Part shown: positions 17,093-25,774 of the stretch, in pieces
Layout: each line of letters starts with the position of its first letter
Position numbering within the stretch: position 1 is the stretch's first letter
DNA from: Streptomyces stelliscabiei
GTDB taxonomy: Bacteria; Actinomycetota; Actinomycetes; Streptomycetales; Streptomycetaceae
Direction of reading: 5' to 3'
DNA: 64,000 nt
Assembly (NCBI RefSeq): GCF_014873495.1
Contig: NZ_JADBGF010000001.1
Coordinates: forward strand, 2,294,001-2,358,000
The notes under the pieces: model-generated
Told to the model about the DNA's origin: nothing
Seen by the model: only the letters and a program-made list of their open reading frames with translations
Databases searched by the model: none
Program-made: the position numbers and the translations under genes

Positions 17093-17140
17093 TCCCGGCC
17101 CGCCGCCGTCCTGCTCACTCGCTCACTCGCACCGGTGCGC

Positions 17141-19948
17141 TCACCGGTGCGAGGTGAACTCCACGACCTGCTGGTAGGTAGGCCGGTTCTGCCAGCTGAT
17201 CTTGTTGTGCTTGATGCCTCCCAGGGGCTGCTGGATGATCGAGTCGGCGCACCACTGGTCGCCGGCCGAGCAGTACGCGTCGCCGGGGTAGACCTGTGCG
17301 GCGGTCTTGCCGGCCGCCTCCTTGAGGGTGTTGATCAGCAGGGTGCGGCAGGCGCTGAGGCTGCCACCGCCGCAGTACTGGTTCGCCAGCGGGCCCCGCA
17401 CCGTCTCGCCCAGCACCGAGCGGATGTCCTTGTCGACGTAGCTCCACCAGCCGTACTGGAAGGAGCTGCCGGCGTGGGAGCCGGTGGGGCCGTGCGCGGC
17501 CGACGGGGACTCGTCGATGGGGAGGTTGGCGGTGACGGCGGTGTACAGGTCGGTGCCGAGGCCGGGTTCGAACTCGGCCTTCACCAGCAGCGGCCACCAG
17601 GCGTCCAGGATGCGGATCGCCTCGGCGTTGGCGTAGGTCTTGGAGCCGGCGGAGGTCTCCGTGCGCTTGGCACCCGAGGTGACCCAGGTCTGGAGCTTGG
17701 TGACCGCCGCGGCGGCCGCGGAGTCCGTGACCGTGCTGCTGTTGATGACCTTGAGCAGGTCCGGGACGACGTCCTCGGCCCGCAGGTCGGCGAGGCCCGC
17801 CTCGGCCATCGCCCTGGTCAGCGAGGCCCGGGTGACCCCACCCGCCGCGACCAGTTTCTTCACCCGGTCGTCGAGGAGGTTGCCGCGGTGGACGGAGCCG
17901 TCGCCCCAGGAGGCCGTGGTGTAGTCCGCGGCCTGTTTGTTGTTCCAGGAGATGTAGTAGTCCTGGTCGACGGAGTTGGGGTGGGCGGAGGGCGCGGTGT
18001 AGTCGGCGGTGTTGGTGGTGGGGTTCCAGTTCCGCCACTCGTAGGCCGACTGCGCCCAGGCCGGGAACTCGGGGTCGACGGCCGCCGCGCGCACCGGGTT
18101 GTCACCGCTGTTGTAGTACGCGGTGCGCGTGGAGTCGGCGTAGAACCAGTTGAAGGTGTAGTTGATGTTCTGGACGGCCTTCTGGAAGGTCTCCGGGCCC
18201 TTGACGTAGTCCGGGTCGTTCAGCATCTGGAAGCCGATGATCGACTCGGCCTCGTTCAGGTACGAGGAGCGCAGGGTGGTGTAGGCGACCTTCTTGCCGT
18301 CGACCGTGGCGCGGTGCGTGACGGGGCCGTACTTGGTGCGCCAGACCTGCATGCGGTAGGAGCCGGCCGGGGTGGAGTCGGCGGTGGTGGGCTTCCAGGA
18401 GTTGGTCTGCTCGATCTTCTCCATGGCCGTGCAGGTGCCGTGGTAGAGGTAGTGGACGTCGTCCTGGCACAGCTCGACCGCGTACGCGTCGATGATGTCC
18501 TGGCCGGAGGTGGTGGCGCTCCAGGCGTAGTCCTGGCCGCGGCCGAGTTCGACGTACATGCTCAGTCCGGCGAAGGAGGCGCCGCGGGCGCTGATGCCGG
18601 GGCCCTGGATCTCCTGGAGCATGAGCAACTGCGGGGCGAAGTAACCGGTCTGCGGGCCGAAGACGGCGACGGGATGTCCGCTCGCGGTGTGCTCGCCGCC
18701 GACGACGAGGGCGTTGGACATGCCGCGCCGGGCGGAGCTGAGGGCGCTGTCGGTGGCGGCGGAGGACAGGGTGGTGGAGGCCTTCGTGGCCGCGCTGCCG
18801 GTGCGGTCGTACACGAGGGGTTCCTCGGCCACCGTGCCGTCGTCGGGCAGGGCCATGCCCTGCGGGTTCGCGGGCTTGGTGGCGTAGGGGAAGCTGCCGT
18901 CGTGGACGGTGAGGGCGGCCTCGGGGTCGTTGCGCTCGCGGAAGGACTCCCAGACCTTGGTGCCCTCGGTGACGCCGTACTTCTCCTGGGCGGCCAGCAG
19001 GGAGAGGGCGTTGTTGACCTCGCCGCCGCCTCCGGAGCCGAAGAGGGCGCCGATGACGGAGGCCAGGGCGACCAGGTCGGTGGTCTTGAACTTCTCGATG
19101 GTGCCGGCGTTGGTGACGGAGTCCTTGTGGCCGGTCAGGACGTACTCGCCGGGGAAGTAGCGGCCGCTGTCGGAGGCGTCGATGTAGGCGTTGATGCCGG
19201 CGACGTAGGCGTTGACGTCGGCGAGGGCCAGCTGCCCGCGCTCGCCGTTGCTGGCCACCGCCTTGTCGATCTGGGCCTGGAGGTCGGCCTCGGTGTAGGG
19301 GGCGTGACGCCAGAACTCCTGTTCCAGGCCCTGGTTGGAGGGGGCGCCGCCGGCGAACGGGGTCAGCTTGCCGCGACCGACGTGGCGGAAGACGTCCATC
19401 AGCCACAGCCGGTCCTGGGCGGCGGCGTAGCCCGCGCCGAACTCGGTGCCGTAGCGGGTGGTGCCCGTGATGTGCGGCACACCGGTCTTCTTGTCGCGGA
19501 CGATCGTGACGTCCGTGCGGCCCGCCGGGCTCAGGGTGGAGGCGACCTGACCGGAGGGCACGCCGAAGGAGGCGTCGTTGAAGAAGGTGTTGATGGTGGA
19601 GTTGGTGAGGCCCGGGTAACCGGTGGCCAGGTTGTTGTACGGGCCGAGCTGGTTGCTCGCGTTCTCCGGCATGGAACCGAAGGCCTGGTTGAGGAGGATC
19701 TGGGCGAGGGTGGCGTTGCCGTTCTGACCGGGCGGCAGGATGTCGGAACACTGTCCGCCGCAGTGATCGGTGACCGCTGCCGAGGCGGCCGTGTCGGCCG
19801 CCGCAGCCGGGGCGGCAGGGGAAAGAGGCGACAAAAGACCGGCAACGAGTGCGCATATCGAAGCGGCCTTGAGGAACTCCGGGAATCGACGGGGAGTTCT
19901 CAGTCTGTCGAGTGCGGTGCGTGAGGGGCGTGGGGTGCGCCAGGGCAT
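17141..19948 (-). CDS. Secreted penicillin acylase-family (Ntn) amidohydrolase
   Basis: A 935-residue exported proenzyme. The N-terminal signal has a basic start, the hydrophobic run ICALVAGLLSPLSPAAPAAAA, and cleavage near residue 50. The alpha-chain region includes YAAAQDRLWLMD, and S411 in GMSNALVVGGEHTASGHP is the N-terminal nucleophile exposed by self-cleavage to form the beta chain. Family activities include hydrolysis of beta-lactam side chains, acyl-homoserine lactones and lipopeptide acyl chains; which applies here is not visible. AGGAG precedes ATG 19948 by about 6 bp. Cysteines at CGGQC near residue 65 are unusual. Confidence 0.87.
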   Translation of the reverse strand: MPWRTPRPSRTALDRLRTPRRFPEFLKAASICALVAGLLSPLSPAAPAAAADTAASAAVTDHCGGQCSDILPPGQNGNATLAQILLNQAFGSMPENASNQLGPYNNLATGYPGLTNSTINTFFNDASFGVPSGQVASTLSPAGRTDVTIVRDKKTGVPHITGTTRYGTEFGAGYAAAQDRLWLMDVFRHVGRGKLTPFAGGAPSNQGLEQEFWRHAPYTEADLQAQIDKAVASNGERGQLALADVNAYVAGINAYIDASDSGRYFPGEYVLTGHKDSVTNAGTIEKFKTTDLVALASVIGALFGSGGGGEVNNALSLLAAQEKYGVTEGTKVWESFRERNDPEAALTVHDGSFPYATKPANPQGMALPDDGTVAEEPLVYDRTGSAATKASTTLSSAATDSALSSARRGMSNALVVGGEHTASGHPVAVFGPQTGYFAPQLLMLQEIQGPGISARGASFAGLSMYVELGRGQDYAWSATTSGQDIIDAYAVELCQDDVHYLYHGTCTAMEKIEQTNSWKPTTADSTPAGSYRMQVWRTKYGPVTHRATVDGKKVAYTTLRSSYLNEAESIIGFQMLNDPDYVKGPETFQKAVQNINYTFNWFYADSTRTAYYNSGDNPVRAAAVDPEFPAWAQSAYEWRNWNPTTNTADYTAPSAHPNSVDQDYYISWNNKQAADYTTASWGDGSVHRGNLLDDRVKKLVAAGGVTRASLTRAMAEAGLADLRAEDVVPDLLKVINSSTVTDSAAAAAVTKLQTWVTSGAKRTETSAGSKTYANAEAIRILDAWWPLLVKAEFEPGLGTDLYTAVTANLPIDESPSAAHGPTGSHAGSSFQYGWWSYVDKDIRSVLGETVRGPLANQYCGGGSLSACRTLLINTLKEAAGKTAAQVYPGDAYCSAGDQWCADSIIQQPLGGIKHNKISWQNRPTYQQVVEFTSHR

Positions 19949-20283
19949 GGCAGCTCCTACCGACGAGGGTGGGCCGGATGTTACCGCCGGTATCCCCGGC
20001 TTTGAAGATGAACATGCGTCACGTTTTTTGGATCACCGCGTAGCGGACAGGTGATGGACAGCGTGAACAGGTACTCAGAAGTAGTCGTAAGCAGACGAGA
20101 AGAAGTCAGAGACAGTCAGACGTAGGTAGGAACGGTTCGTGAACGGCTCAGTAGACGACTTATGGAGGTCATCGGAAATCGGATGGAGCCGAATCGCGTG
20201 TCGATACGTCTATTCGGCGACGTCCCGACGACGACGCCGAAGTGACCGAAGTACAGGTGCAGGTGTGACGGAGGTGCAGGGCG
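19949..20283. other. 335-bp intergenic region of lower G+C
   Basis: This lies between divergent genes and is visibly richer in A and T than its surroundings, including a T6 run at 20022-20027. Short GACAG and GTAGGTAGG units recur (20050-20135). It must hold promoters for penicillin acylase and the zinc-ribbon gene. Small frames within it lack convincing starts and coding bias. Confidence 0.4.
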
Positions 20284-20886
20284 ATGGCTGGTTTCCGGAG
20301 TCTGGCAAGACAGGTGCGAGATCCCAGGTGCGATCTGGCACTGCGGCGTTATTCGCTGCGCAAGTGCCTTGAGCGCTTCGCCCCCTACGGGCATCGGGCG
20401 ACCTGGGACCACCTGTGCTCACGGGCCGGGTTCGGACCCGAGGACCGCGACCCCGACCCGGCGCGGCTCGTGGCCGCACTGGAGGAGTTGGAGGAGGCCC
20501 GCTCCGTGTGGCTCGACTACGAGGTGCAGTTCGCGCGGCGCCGCAAGAAGGAGAAGCACGACGGTCTGCGCCGGCCGGGCAGTGTCGACGACTGGCACCG
20601 GCTGACCTGGGGAGGCTTCGGAGTCGCGTGGTGCGACGACCCGAACGTCCATCCCCGTGAACCGATGGCGGAGGTGCTGCGCCGGCTCATCGCCGCGCTG
20701 GAGCGCGAGCCCGGCTCGACCTGCCCGGTGTGCGAGGGCGACGGGCTCGTGTGGAGGTACGACCTGGCCCACGAACCGTCCTCGGGCCCGGTCTGCGCGG
20801 AGTGCGGAATCGTGGTGCCGCGACCGGTGCTCACACCCGAGGCCCTGGCGGAGTCCAGGCGCGGACGGCTGCTGATCTCGGCGTAG
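20284..20886 (+). CDS. Hypothetical protein with C-terminal zinc ribbon
   Basis: A 200-residue cytoplasmic protein that I do not recognise. The first 110 residues are charged and mostly helical (EELEEARSVWLDYEVQFARRRKKEKH). Near the C-terminus, CPVC at about 148-151 and CAEC at about 172-175 make a four-cysteine zinc knuckle or ribbon, suggesting nucleic-acid or protein binding. GGAGG about 9 bp before ATG 20284 supports the start. It stands alone and ends in a hairpin terminator. Confidence 0.7.
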   Translation: MAGFRSLARQVRDPRCDLALRRYSLRKCLERFAPYGHRATWDHLCSRAGFGPEDRDPDPARLVAALEELEEARSVWLDYEVQFARRRKKEKHDGLRRPGSVDDWHRLTWGGFGVAWCDDPNVHPREPMAEVLRRLIAALEREPGSTCPVCEGDGLVWRYDLAHEPSSGPVCAECGIVVPRPVLTPEALAESRRGRLLISA

Positions 20887-20924
20887 CACGACGGGGGTGC
20901 GCCGGGGATGCCGCACCCCCCGTG
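20887..20924 (+). terminator. Intrinsic terminator hairpin
   Basis: GGGGGTGCG (20893-20901) pairs with CGCACCCCC (20912-20920), with flanking CACG and CGTG extending the stem. It lies immediately after the zinc-ribbon gene and before the convergent gene ending at 21059. Confidence 0.7.
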
Positions 20925-21058
20925 CAGGTGTGGTACGGCCGTGGCGGGTGGGCCGTGTTGCGGTACGGCCGAGTGCGGGTGCCGCCGTGTGCCGGTGCGG
21001 CCGTTGCGGGTGAGGCCGTGTTGCGGGTACGGCGCGAACCGCCCGTACGGAGTGACGC

Positions 21059-21580
21059 CTACGGCTCCTTGACGTCCGTGTGGATGGCGAGCTTGAACTC
21101 GGCGAGGGTGAGCGCCGTGGCCCGCCTGGTGTCCCCCGACCCACGCCCGGATATCTTCAGCCCGAGCGGCATGCCCTTGTGCACGAACATCTGCCACAGG
21201 AAGGTGCGGTGCTGCCCGCCCCGGGTGGACATGCCGTCCGTCGTGGCCGTCGAGTCGTACTTCTTCTTCGTCAGGCTCAGCGGATCGCGCACGAAGCGGG
21301 CCCGGTACTCCAGTGTCCTCGGGTCCGCCTCCCAGAACACCATCGCCGAGAGCACGCCCCAGCCGTCGTGGCTGGGCCAGATCAAACCGGAGCGCGCATC
21401 GGGGAACCTCGACGGGGTGGCGCCGCCGTTCGCCGGATCGTGCATCTTCCAGGGGTCGTAGGACTCCTGGGTCTTGTCGTACGGGAAGCGCACCAGGTGG
21501 TAACCATCGGGATCGTAGGTGATCCGCTGGACGCCCGAGTGCGCCTCCTCCCACTTCAGTGAACATATGACGACGCTCAT
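21059..21580 (-). CDS. Hypothetical protein, 173 aa
   Basis: I do not recognise this family. The protein begins MSVVICSLKWEEAHSGVQRI, has no signal peptide or membrane helix, and is rich in aromatic residues (YHLVRFPYDKTQESYDPWKM; GLIWPSHDGWGVLSAMVFWE), suggesting a compact beta-rich domain. The open frame extends to 21697, but AAAGGGG with 6-bp spacing supports ATG 21580. It is divergent from the RNA ligase with 291 bp between starts, so the two might be co-regulated. Confidence 0.65.
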   Translation of the reverse strand: MSVVICSLKWEEAHSGVQRITYDPDGYHLVRFPYDKTQESYDPWKMHDPANGGATPSRFPDARSGLIWPSHDGWGVLSAMVFWEADPRTLEYRARFVRDPLSLTKKKYDSTATTDGMSTRGGQHRTFLWQMFVHKGMPLGLKISGRGSGDTRRATALTLAEFKLAIHTDVKEP

Positions 21581-21871
21581 CGGCGCCCCTTTGCTCGTGC
21601 CGGAGGGTGCCGTTCCACCCCCTCCGTGCCCATGACAGAGTTTCGGGGGAAGCGGTTGCGGCGCGAAGGGAGAACGCGCCGGGGAGCGCGGATTCACAGG
21701 TTCGCGTGCCGCCCCGTCGGCGCCTCGCGCGGACGCGCTCCCGCCCGTGCCCGGCGGCCGGAGGCCGGGACCTTACCAGCGGCAAATCCCCTCGCTCCAC
21801 CCCTTTCCCATGACGACAGTGGGGGTGATGACACAGCCCTGAGCAACCCAGGAACCCGAGGGAGAGCCCCT

Positions 21872-22948
21872 ATGTCGACGCTGCGCGTCACCGCCGAAGT
21901 GCTGACGATCCACGAACACCCGAACGCCGACGCGCTCGAACTGGCCCAGGTCGGCCTGTATCGAGCCGTCGTGGCGAAGGGCGCGTACCGCACCGGTGAC
22001 ACCGCCGTCTACATCCCCGAGCAGTCCGTGCTCCCGGCCGAACTGATCGAGGAGCTGGGGCTGACGGGGCGGCTCGCGGGGAGCGGGGCGGACCGGGTGA
22101 AGGCCGTGCGGCTGCGCGGCGAGCTGTCCCAGGGCATCGTCTGCCTGCCCCGGGCGCTCGCGGACCTGGACCTGGCCGCCGCCGCCACGGACGGCACGGA
22201 CTTCGCGGAGCGGCTCGGCATCGTCAAGTGGGTGCCACCGATCCCGCCGACGATGAGCGGCGAGGTGGAGTCGGCGCCGGATCTGCTGCCCTGGGTCGAC
22301 ATCGAGAACATCCAGCGCTATCCGGATGTCTTCACGCCCGGCGAACAGGTCGTCCTGACGGAGAAACTGCACGGCACGGCCTGCCTGCTGACGTACTTCG
22401 CCGAGGACGGCCGCGTCCAGGTGTCCTCGAAGGGCTTCGGCGCGAAGGCCCTCGCCCTGAAGGAGGACCCGCGCAACCTGTACTGGCGTGCCGTCCACGG
22501 CCATGAGGTGGCCGAGACCGCGTCCCGGCTCGCCGAGCGGCTGGGAGCCCGCCGCGTCGGGATCTTCGGCGAGGTCTACGGCGCCGGGGTGCAGGATCTG
22601 ACGTACGGCGCCGACGGCCGTCGCGCCACCCTCGGGTACGCCGTGTTCGACGTCTCGGCCGACATCGACGGCCGGATCCGCTGGCTGGACCCGGCCGAGC
22701 TGTGCGAGCTGCTCGACGGTGAACTGCCGCTCGTGCCCACGCTCTACGAGGGGCCGTACGCCATCGACCGGGTGCTGGAGGTGGCCACCGGCCGGGAGAC
22801 GGTCTCCGGGCATGATCTGCATCTGCGTGAGGGCGTCGTGATCCGGCCGGCCACCGAGCGGTACAGCCCGGTGACCGGCGGGCGGGCCATCGCCAAGGCG
22901 GTCAGCCCGGCGTACCTGACCCGCAAGGGCGGCACCGAGTACGAGTGA
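21872..22948 (+). CDS. ATP-dependent RNA ligase, DraRnl (DRB0094/Rnl5) family
   Basis: A 358-residue nucleotidyltransferase joining RNA 3'-OH/5'-phosphate ends. The N-terminal 120 residues are the OB-like domain special to this family. K165 in EKLHGT is the adenylated lysine (motif I); IFGEVYGAG is motif III, LREGVVIRP motif IV and KAVSPAYL motif V, so the active site is complete. Members of this group, first described in Deinococcus, can seal nicks guided by a bridging strand and probably repair RNA. A GGGAG 7 bp upstream supports ATG 21872; earlier in-frame starts add a low-complexity extension. Confidence 0.88.
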   Translation: MSTLRVTAEVLTIHEHPNADALELAQVGLYRAVVAKGAYRTGDTAVYIPEQSVLPAELIEELGLTGRLAGSGADRVKAVRLRGELSQGIVCLPRALADLDLAAAATDGTDFAERLGIVKWVPPIPPTMSGEVESAPDLLPWVDIENIQRYPDVFTPGEQVVLTEKLHGTACLLTYFAEDGRVQVSSKGFGAKALALKEDPRNLYWRAVHGHEVAETASRLAERLGARRVGIFGEVYGAGVQDLTYGADGRRATLGYAVFDVSADIDGRIRWLDPAELCELLDGELPLVPTLYEGPYAIDRVLEVATGRETVSGHDLHLREGVVIRPATERYSPVTGGRAIAKAVSPAYLTRKGGTEYE

Positions 22949-22960
22949 GCCGGGGGCGGG

Positions 22961-22995
22961 GCCCGGGAGTCGCCGCTCAGCGGCAACTCCCGGGC
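22961..22995. terminator. Bidirectional terminator overlapping the soxR C-terminus
   Basis: GCCCGGGAGT (22961-22970) pairs with ACTCCCGGGC (22986-22995), and inside it GCCGCT pairs with AGCGGC around one base. It follows the RNA ligase and encodes the last residues of SoxR (EPGSCR), so both convergent genes could end here. Confidence 0.75.
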
Positions 22996-23483
22996 TCCTC
23001 CTCCCGCTTGTCCTGCCGTTCCGCCCTCCGGCGCTCGACCAGAAGACGGGAGCCGCTGCGGCTCTGGCCGAAGGCGTCATCGGGGTTGGACAGCACGCAG
23101 GTGGCCAGGGACAGACAGCCGCAGCCGATGCAGTCGGTGAGGTGGTCGCGCAGCCGGTTGAGCTGCTTGATCCGTTCGTCCAGTTCGGATCGCCAGACCT
23201 CGGAGAGGTGGGCCCAGTCCTCACGGGTCGGCGTCCGCTCCTCGGGCAGCTCGGCGAGCGCCTCGCGGATCGTGGCGAGCGGGATGCCGACACGCTGCGC
23301 GGCGCGGACGAAGGCCACCCGGCGCAGGGCGTCCCGGCTGTAACGGCGTTGGTTGCCCGTCGTGCGGCGACTGCTGATCAGCCCCTTGGACTCGTAGAAG
23401 TGCAGCGCCGAGACGGCGGCACCGCTACGGGCCGACAGCTGGCCGACGGTCAACTCGTGGATCTTCTCAGGGATCTGGGGCAC
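22977..23483 (-). CDS. soxR: Redox-sensing MerR-family regulator SoxR
   Basis: A 168-residue regulator. The MerR helix-turn-helix covers about residues 11-50 (TVGQLSARSG, LHFYESKGLISS, NQRRYSRD), followed by the dimerisation helix. The [2Fe-2S] ligands C118, C121, C123 and C129 (C-x2-C-x-C-x5-C) are all present. In Streptomyces, SoxR senses redox-active secondary metabolites rather than mainly superoxide and induces oxidoreductases, a transporter and monooxygenases. GTG 23483 gives the expected MPQIPEKIHE start; its GGAGG is very close, and an upstream start at 23516 cannot be excluded. C-terminal tail is longer than in E. coli. Confidence 0.92.
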   Translation of the reverse strand: MPQIPEKIHELTVGQLSARSGAAVSALHFYESKGLISSRRTTGNQRRYSRDALRRVAFVRAAQRVGIPLATIREALAELPEERTPTREDWAHLSEVWRSELDERIKQLNRLRDHLTDCIGCGCLSLATCVLSNPDDAFGQSRSGSRLLVERRRAERQDKREEEPGSCR

Positions 23484-23549
23484 CCCTCCGAGCCTACCCA
23501 CACCCGAAAGGGTCACCGTCCGTTGACAGGGGCCCCGCCGCCGACCATG

Positions 23550-23565
23550 CTAAGCAGTCGCTTAG
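23550..23565. promoter_or_regulatory. Perfect palindromic operator CTAAGCAGTCGCTTAG
   Basis: Six-bp arms CTAAGC and GCTTAG flank AGTC, 27 bp before the MaoC start, so overlapping its promoter. A degenerate copy, GTGAGCGGGCGCTTAG, lies at 26601-26616 in front of the TetR gene ending at 25926, which makes that TetR a candidate regulator of both. Confidence 0.6.
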
Positions 23566-23591
23566 ATATGTGGCACCAGGGAGGCCGGGAC

Positions 23592-24053
23592 ATGGCAGAG
23601 CCGAGGATCTTCACGTCCGCCGAGGAACTGAAGGCGGCGGTGGGTGAGCAGCTGGGGCACAGCGACTGGCTGGAGGTCGATCAGAAGCGGATCGATCTCT
23701 TCGCCGAGGCCACCGGTGACCACCAGTGGATCCACGTGGACCCGGAGAAGGCGGCGGTCGGCCCCTTCGGCACGACCATCGCCCACGGCTATCTGACCCT
23801 GTCGCTGCTCCCGTTGCTGGTGCCGCAGATCCTCAAGGTCGAGAACGTGAAGATGGGCGTCAACTACGGCACGAACAAGGTCCGTTTCCCGGCACCGGTC
23901 CCGGTCGGTTCGCGGCTGCGCGCCACGGCGACCCTCCAGGAGGTCACGGAGGTCGGCGGCGGCGTGCAGGTCACGGCCGCGGTCGTCGTGGAACGCGAGG
24001 GTGGGGACAAGCCGGTGTGTGTCGCGGAGTCGGTGTCCCGGTACTACTTCTGA
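23592..24053 (+). CDS. MaoC-family (R)-specific enoyl-CoA hydratase/dehydratase
   Basis: A 153-residue single hot-dog domain. The active-site motif is DLFAEATGDHQWIHVDPEKA..GPFGTTIAHGY, given here as D-x4-H around residues 41-46 and the IAHGY loop near 70-74. These enzymes hydrate trans-2-enoyl-CoA. GGGAGG about 8 bp before ATG 23592 supports the start. The gene stands alone, divergent from soxR, with a perfect palindrome in its promoter and a very strong hairpin about 110 bp after the stop. Confidence 0.88.
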   Translation: MAEPRIFTSAEELKAAVGEQLGHSDWLEVDQKRIDLFAEATGDHQWIHVDPEKAAVGPFGTTIAHGYLTLSLLPLLVPQILKVENVKMGVNYGTNKVRFPAPVPVGSRLRATATLQEVTEVGGGVQVTAAVVVEREGGDKPVCVAESVSRYYF

Positions 24054-24161
24054 GCCGGTGCCGCTTCTGTGCCGGTGCGGTGACGTGGCCCGGTGGGTTG
24101 GCGCGGTGCGGTGACGTGGCCCGGTGCGGTGGCGCGGCGGTCGCGGCCGTCGCGCCACCCG

Positions 24162-24196
24162 CCGTGCCACCCGCCGGGTTCCGGCGGGTGGCACGG
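24162..24196. terminator. Strong bidirectional terminator, 16-bp perfect stem
   Basis: CCGTGCCACCCGCCGG (24162-24177) pairs perfectly with CCGGCGGGTGGCACGG (24181-24196) around GTT. It lies between convergent maoC and deacetylase genes. Just upstream, GTGCGGTGACGTGGCCCGGTG-like units are repeated. Confidence 0.85.
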
Positions 24197-24204
24197 CCGC
24201 GCGC

Positions 24205-24909
24205 CTACGCGGGTGCCACGGCGCGACCGGTCTGCGGTGAGATCATCCCGGCGCACAGGCCCCGGCCGGCCAGCCCCCGCGCGATGCGCGGGACGGCCGC
24301 GAGGGTGTTCGCGGACCAGTCGTGCATGAGGATGACCTGACCGTTGGTGAGCCGGGCGGCGGCCTGCACGATCGCGTCCGTGCCGGCCCCGTTCCAGTCC
24401 TGCGAGTCGACGTTCCAGATGATCTCGGTCAGCCCGTACCGGGCGGCGACCGACCGCACCGTCGCATTGGTCTCGCCGTACGGCGGCCGGAACAGCCTGG
24501 GAGTGCCACCGCCCGCCGCCGCGATGGCCTGCTGGGTCCGGGAGATCTCCGAGTCGATCTGCGCCTGACCCAGCTGGGTCAGGTGCGGATGGGTGTAGCT
24601 GTGGTTGGCCACCCACATACCGGCGGCGACCTGGGCCCGGACCTGGGCGGGGTTGGCGGCGGCGGACTGGCCCTGATTGAACATCGTGGCCCGCAGCCCG
24701 TTCTGGCGGAGCGCGTTGAGCAGGGCCGGGGTGTTGCCTGAGGGGCCGTCGTCGAAGGTGAGGCCGACATACCCGGTGCAGGCGGCGGCTCGCGCCGGGG
24801 CGGCCTCGGCGGCCGTGAGCGCGAGGGTGACGGTGCTCGCGAGAGCCGTCGCGACGACCAGCGTGCGCTTGCCCAGGTGACGGAGCAGGCGGCGTGGTCC
24901 GGTGGTCAC
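24205..24909 (-). CDS. Secreted polysaccharide deacetylase (carbohydrate esterase 4), acetyl-xylan esterase-like
   Basis: A 234-residue exported enzyme with a signal peptide (basic start, hydrophobic 18-33, AxA cleavage near ARAAA). TFDDGPS carries D53 and D54, HSYTHPH carries H103 and H107 as metal ligands, and RPPYGE (141-146) is motif 3, so the CE4 site is intact. It overlaps the upstream xylanase by 4 bp (GTGA), and in Streptomyces such a pair is the known xylanase/acetyl-xylan esterase arrangement. It likely removes acetyl groups from xylan outside the cell. No carbohydrate-binding module is present. Confidence 0.88.
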   Translation of the reverse strand: MTTGPRRLLRHLGKRTLVVATALASTVTLALTAAEAAPARAAACTGYVGLTFDDGPSGNTPALLNALRQNGLRATMFNQGQSAAANPAQVRAQVAAGMWVANHSYTHPHLTQLGQAQIDSEISRTQQAIAAAGGGTPRLFRPPYGETNATVRSVAARYGLTEIIWNVDSQDWNGAGTDAIVQAAARLTNGQVILMHDWSANTLAAVPRIARGLAGRGLCAGMISPQTGRAVAPA

Positions 24910-25604
24910 GGGGCCACCGCGATGGAGGAGTTGCCGCTGCTCCGGTATCCCTCGGTGGCCATGATCATGTAGTACCGGAAGCTGCCGAGGGGCATCCCCG
25001 CCCGGGCCCAGGCGTCGAAGTGGTTGCCGGTGGTGATGGTCCCACCCGTCCGCCTCGACTGACGGACGCTCCAGTACTGGTCGAAGGTGCGGTTGCCCTC
25101 GACGGACGGGGCGTTGTAGCGCGTCGTGCGGTAGATGTCGTACGTGCCGCCGTCGCTGCTGACCGTGCCCCGGTAGGTCCCCGTGGGCCGGTAGTTGCCC
25201 CAGTTGTCGACGATGTAGTACTCGACGAGCGGACTGGCCGTCCAGCCGTAGAGGGTCAGATAGGCGTTGCCGGACGGATTGAACGAGCCCGAGTAGCTCA
25301 CGGTCCTGCGGGAGCCGTTGCTCCAGCCCTTGCCGGCGACGAAGTTCCCGGTGTTGTTCCAGGAGGTGCGGTAGTTGCCGCCGGAGGCCAGGGTCATGGA
25401 GACCGTGCCCGGGGCGTCGGTCCAGAACGAGTAGTAGAACCCGTTGTCGGTGCCGGTCCGGTTGCTGGTGATGACCGTGTCCGCGTGGGCGGTGCCGGGC
25501 AGGGCCACCGCTGTCGCGGCGGCCAACGCGGTGGTGCAGAGCCCGCCGATGAAGAGCCTGCGGCTCGGGGGCGGGGTGGGAGTGGGTGCGGATGCGTCGT
25601 TCAT
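24906..25604 (-). CDS. xlnC: Endo-1,4-beta-xylanase, GH11, Tat-exported (XlnC-like)
   Basis: Hydrolyses internal beta-1,4 links of xylan. The 232-residue protein has a twin-arginine signal PSRRLFIGG (13-21) and AHA cleavage near 41. The mature part is one GH11 domain with nucleophile E128 in [11 protein letters not shown] and acid/base E218 in [10 protein letters not shown]. There is no binding module, unlike XlnB, and the Tat signal matches XlnC of S. lividans. GAGGAGG precedes ATG 25604. Two CGAAACATTCG-type sites upstream suggest xylan-dependent repression. Confidence 0.9.
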   Translation of the reverse strand: MNDASAPTPTPPPSRRLFIGGLCTTALAAATAVALPGTAHADTVITSNRTGTDNGFYYSFWTDAPGTVSMTLASGGNYRTSWNNTGNFVAGKGWSNGSRRTVSYSGSFNPSGNAYLTLYGWTASPLVEYYIVDNWGNYRPTGTYRGTVSSDGGTYDIYRTTRYNAPSVEGNRTFDQYWSVRQSRRTGGTITTGNHFDAWARAGMPLGSFRYYMIMATEGYRSSGNSSIAVAP

Positions 25605-25698
25605 GCGCGCGTCCTCCTCGGGCTGTCGGGGGTTCGCCCTGTCATCCCGGGAGTGTTGGCCTGCTCCTGTCAACTGTCAATACTTTCGGCAGTGATCC

Positions 25699-25709
25699 CG
25701 AAACATTCG
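25699..25709. promoter_or_regulatory. Xylanase operator, copy 1 (CGAAACATTCG)
   Basis: It differs by one base from CGAAACTTTCG, the element described in S. lividans xylanase promoters. It is about 95 bp upstream of the xylanase start. An exact inverted copy lies at 25775-25785. Confidence 0.7.
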
Positions 25710-25774
25710 CAGGCTGTACCAGCCATGATCCACCACAGACCGCTACCACCGATCGCCCTCTCGCCCCGAATCTT

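Noticed and set aside
17135..19924. A 929-codon open frame opposite the penicillin acylase
   Set aside because: It mirrors the acylase gene exactly, is full of Gly/Val/Asp as expected of antisense GC-rich frames, has no ribosome site and matches no family.
20116..20412. Small open frames in the AT-rich 20-kb intergenic region
   Set aside because: They lack ribosome sites and the GC-third-position bias of neighbours, and they overlap the supported gene at 20284.
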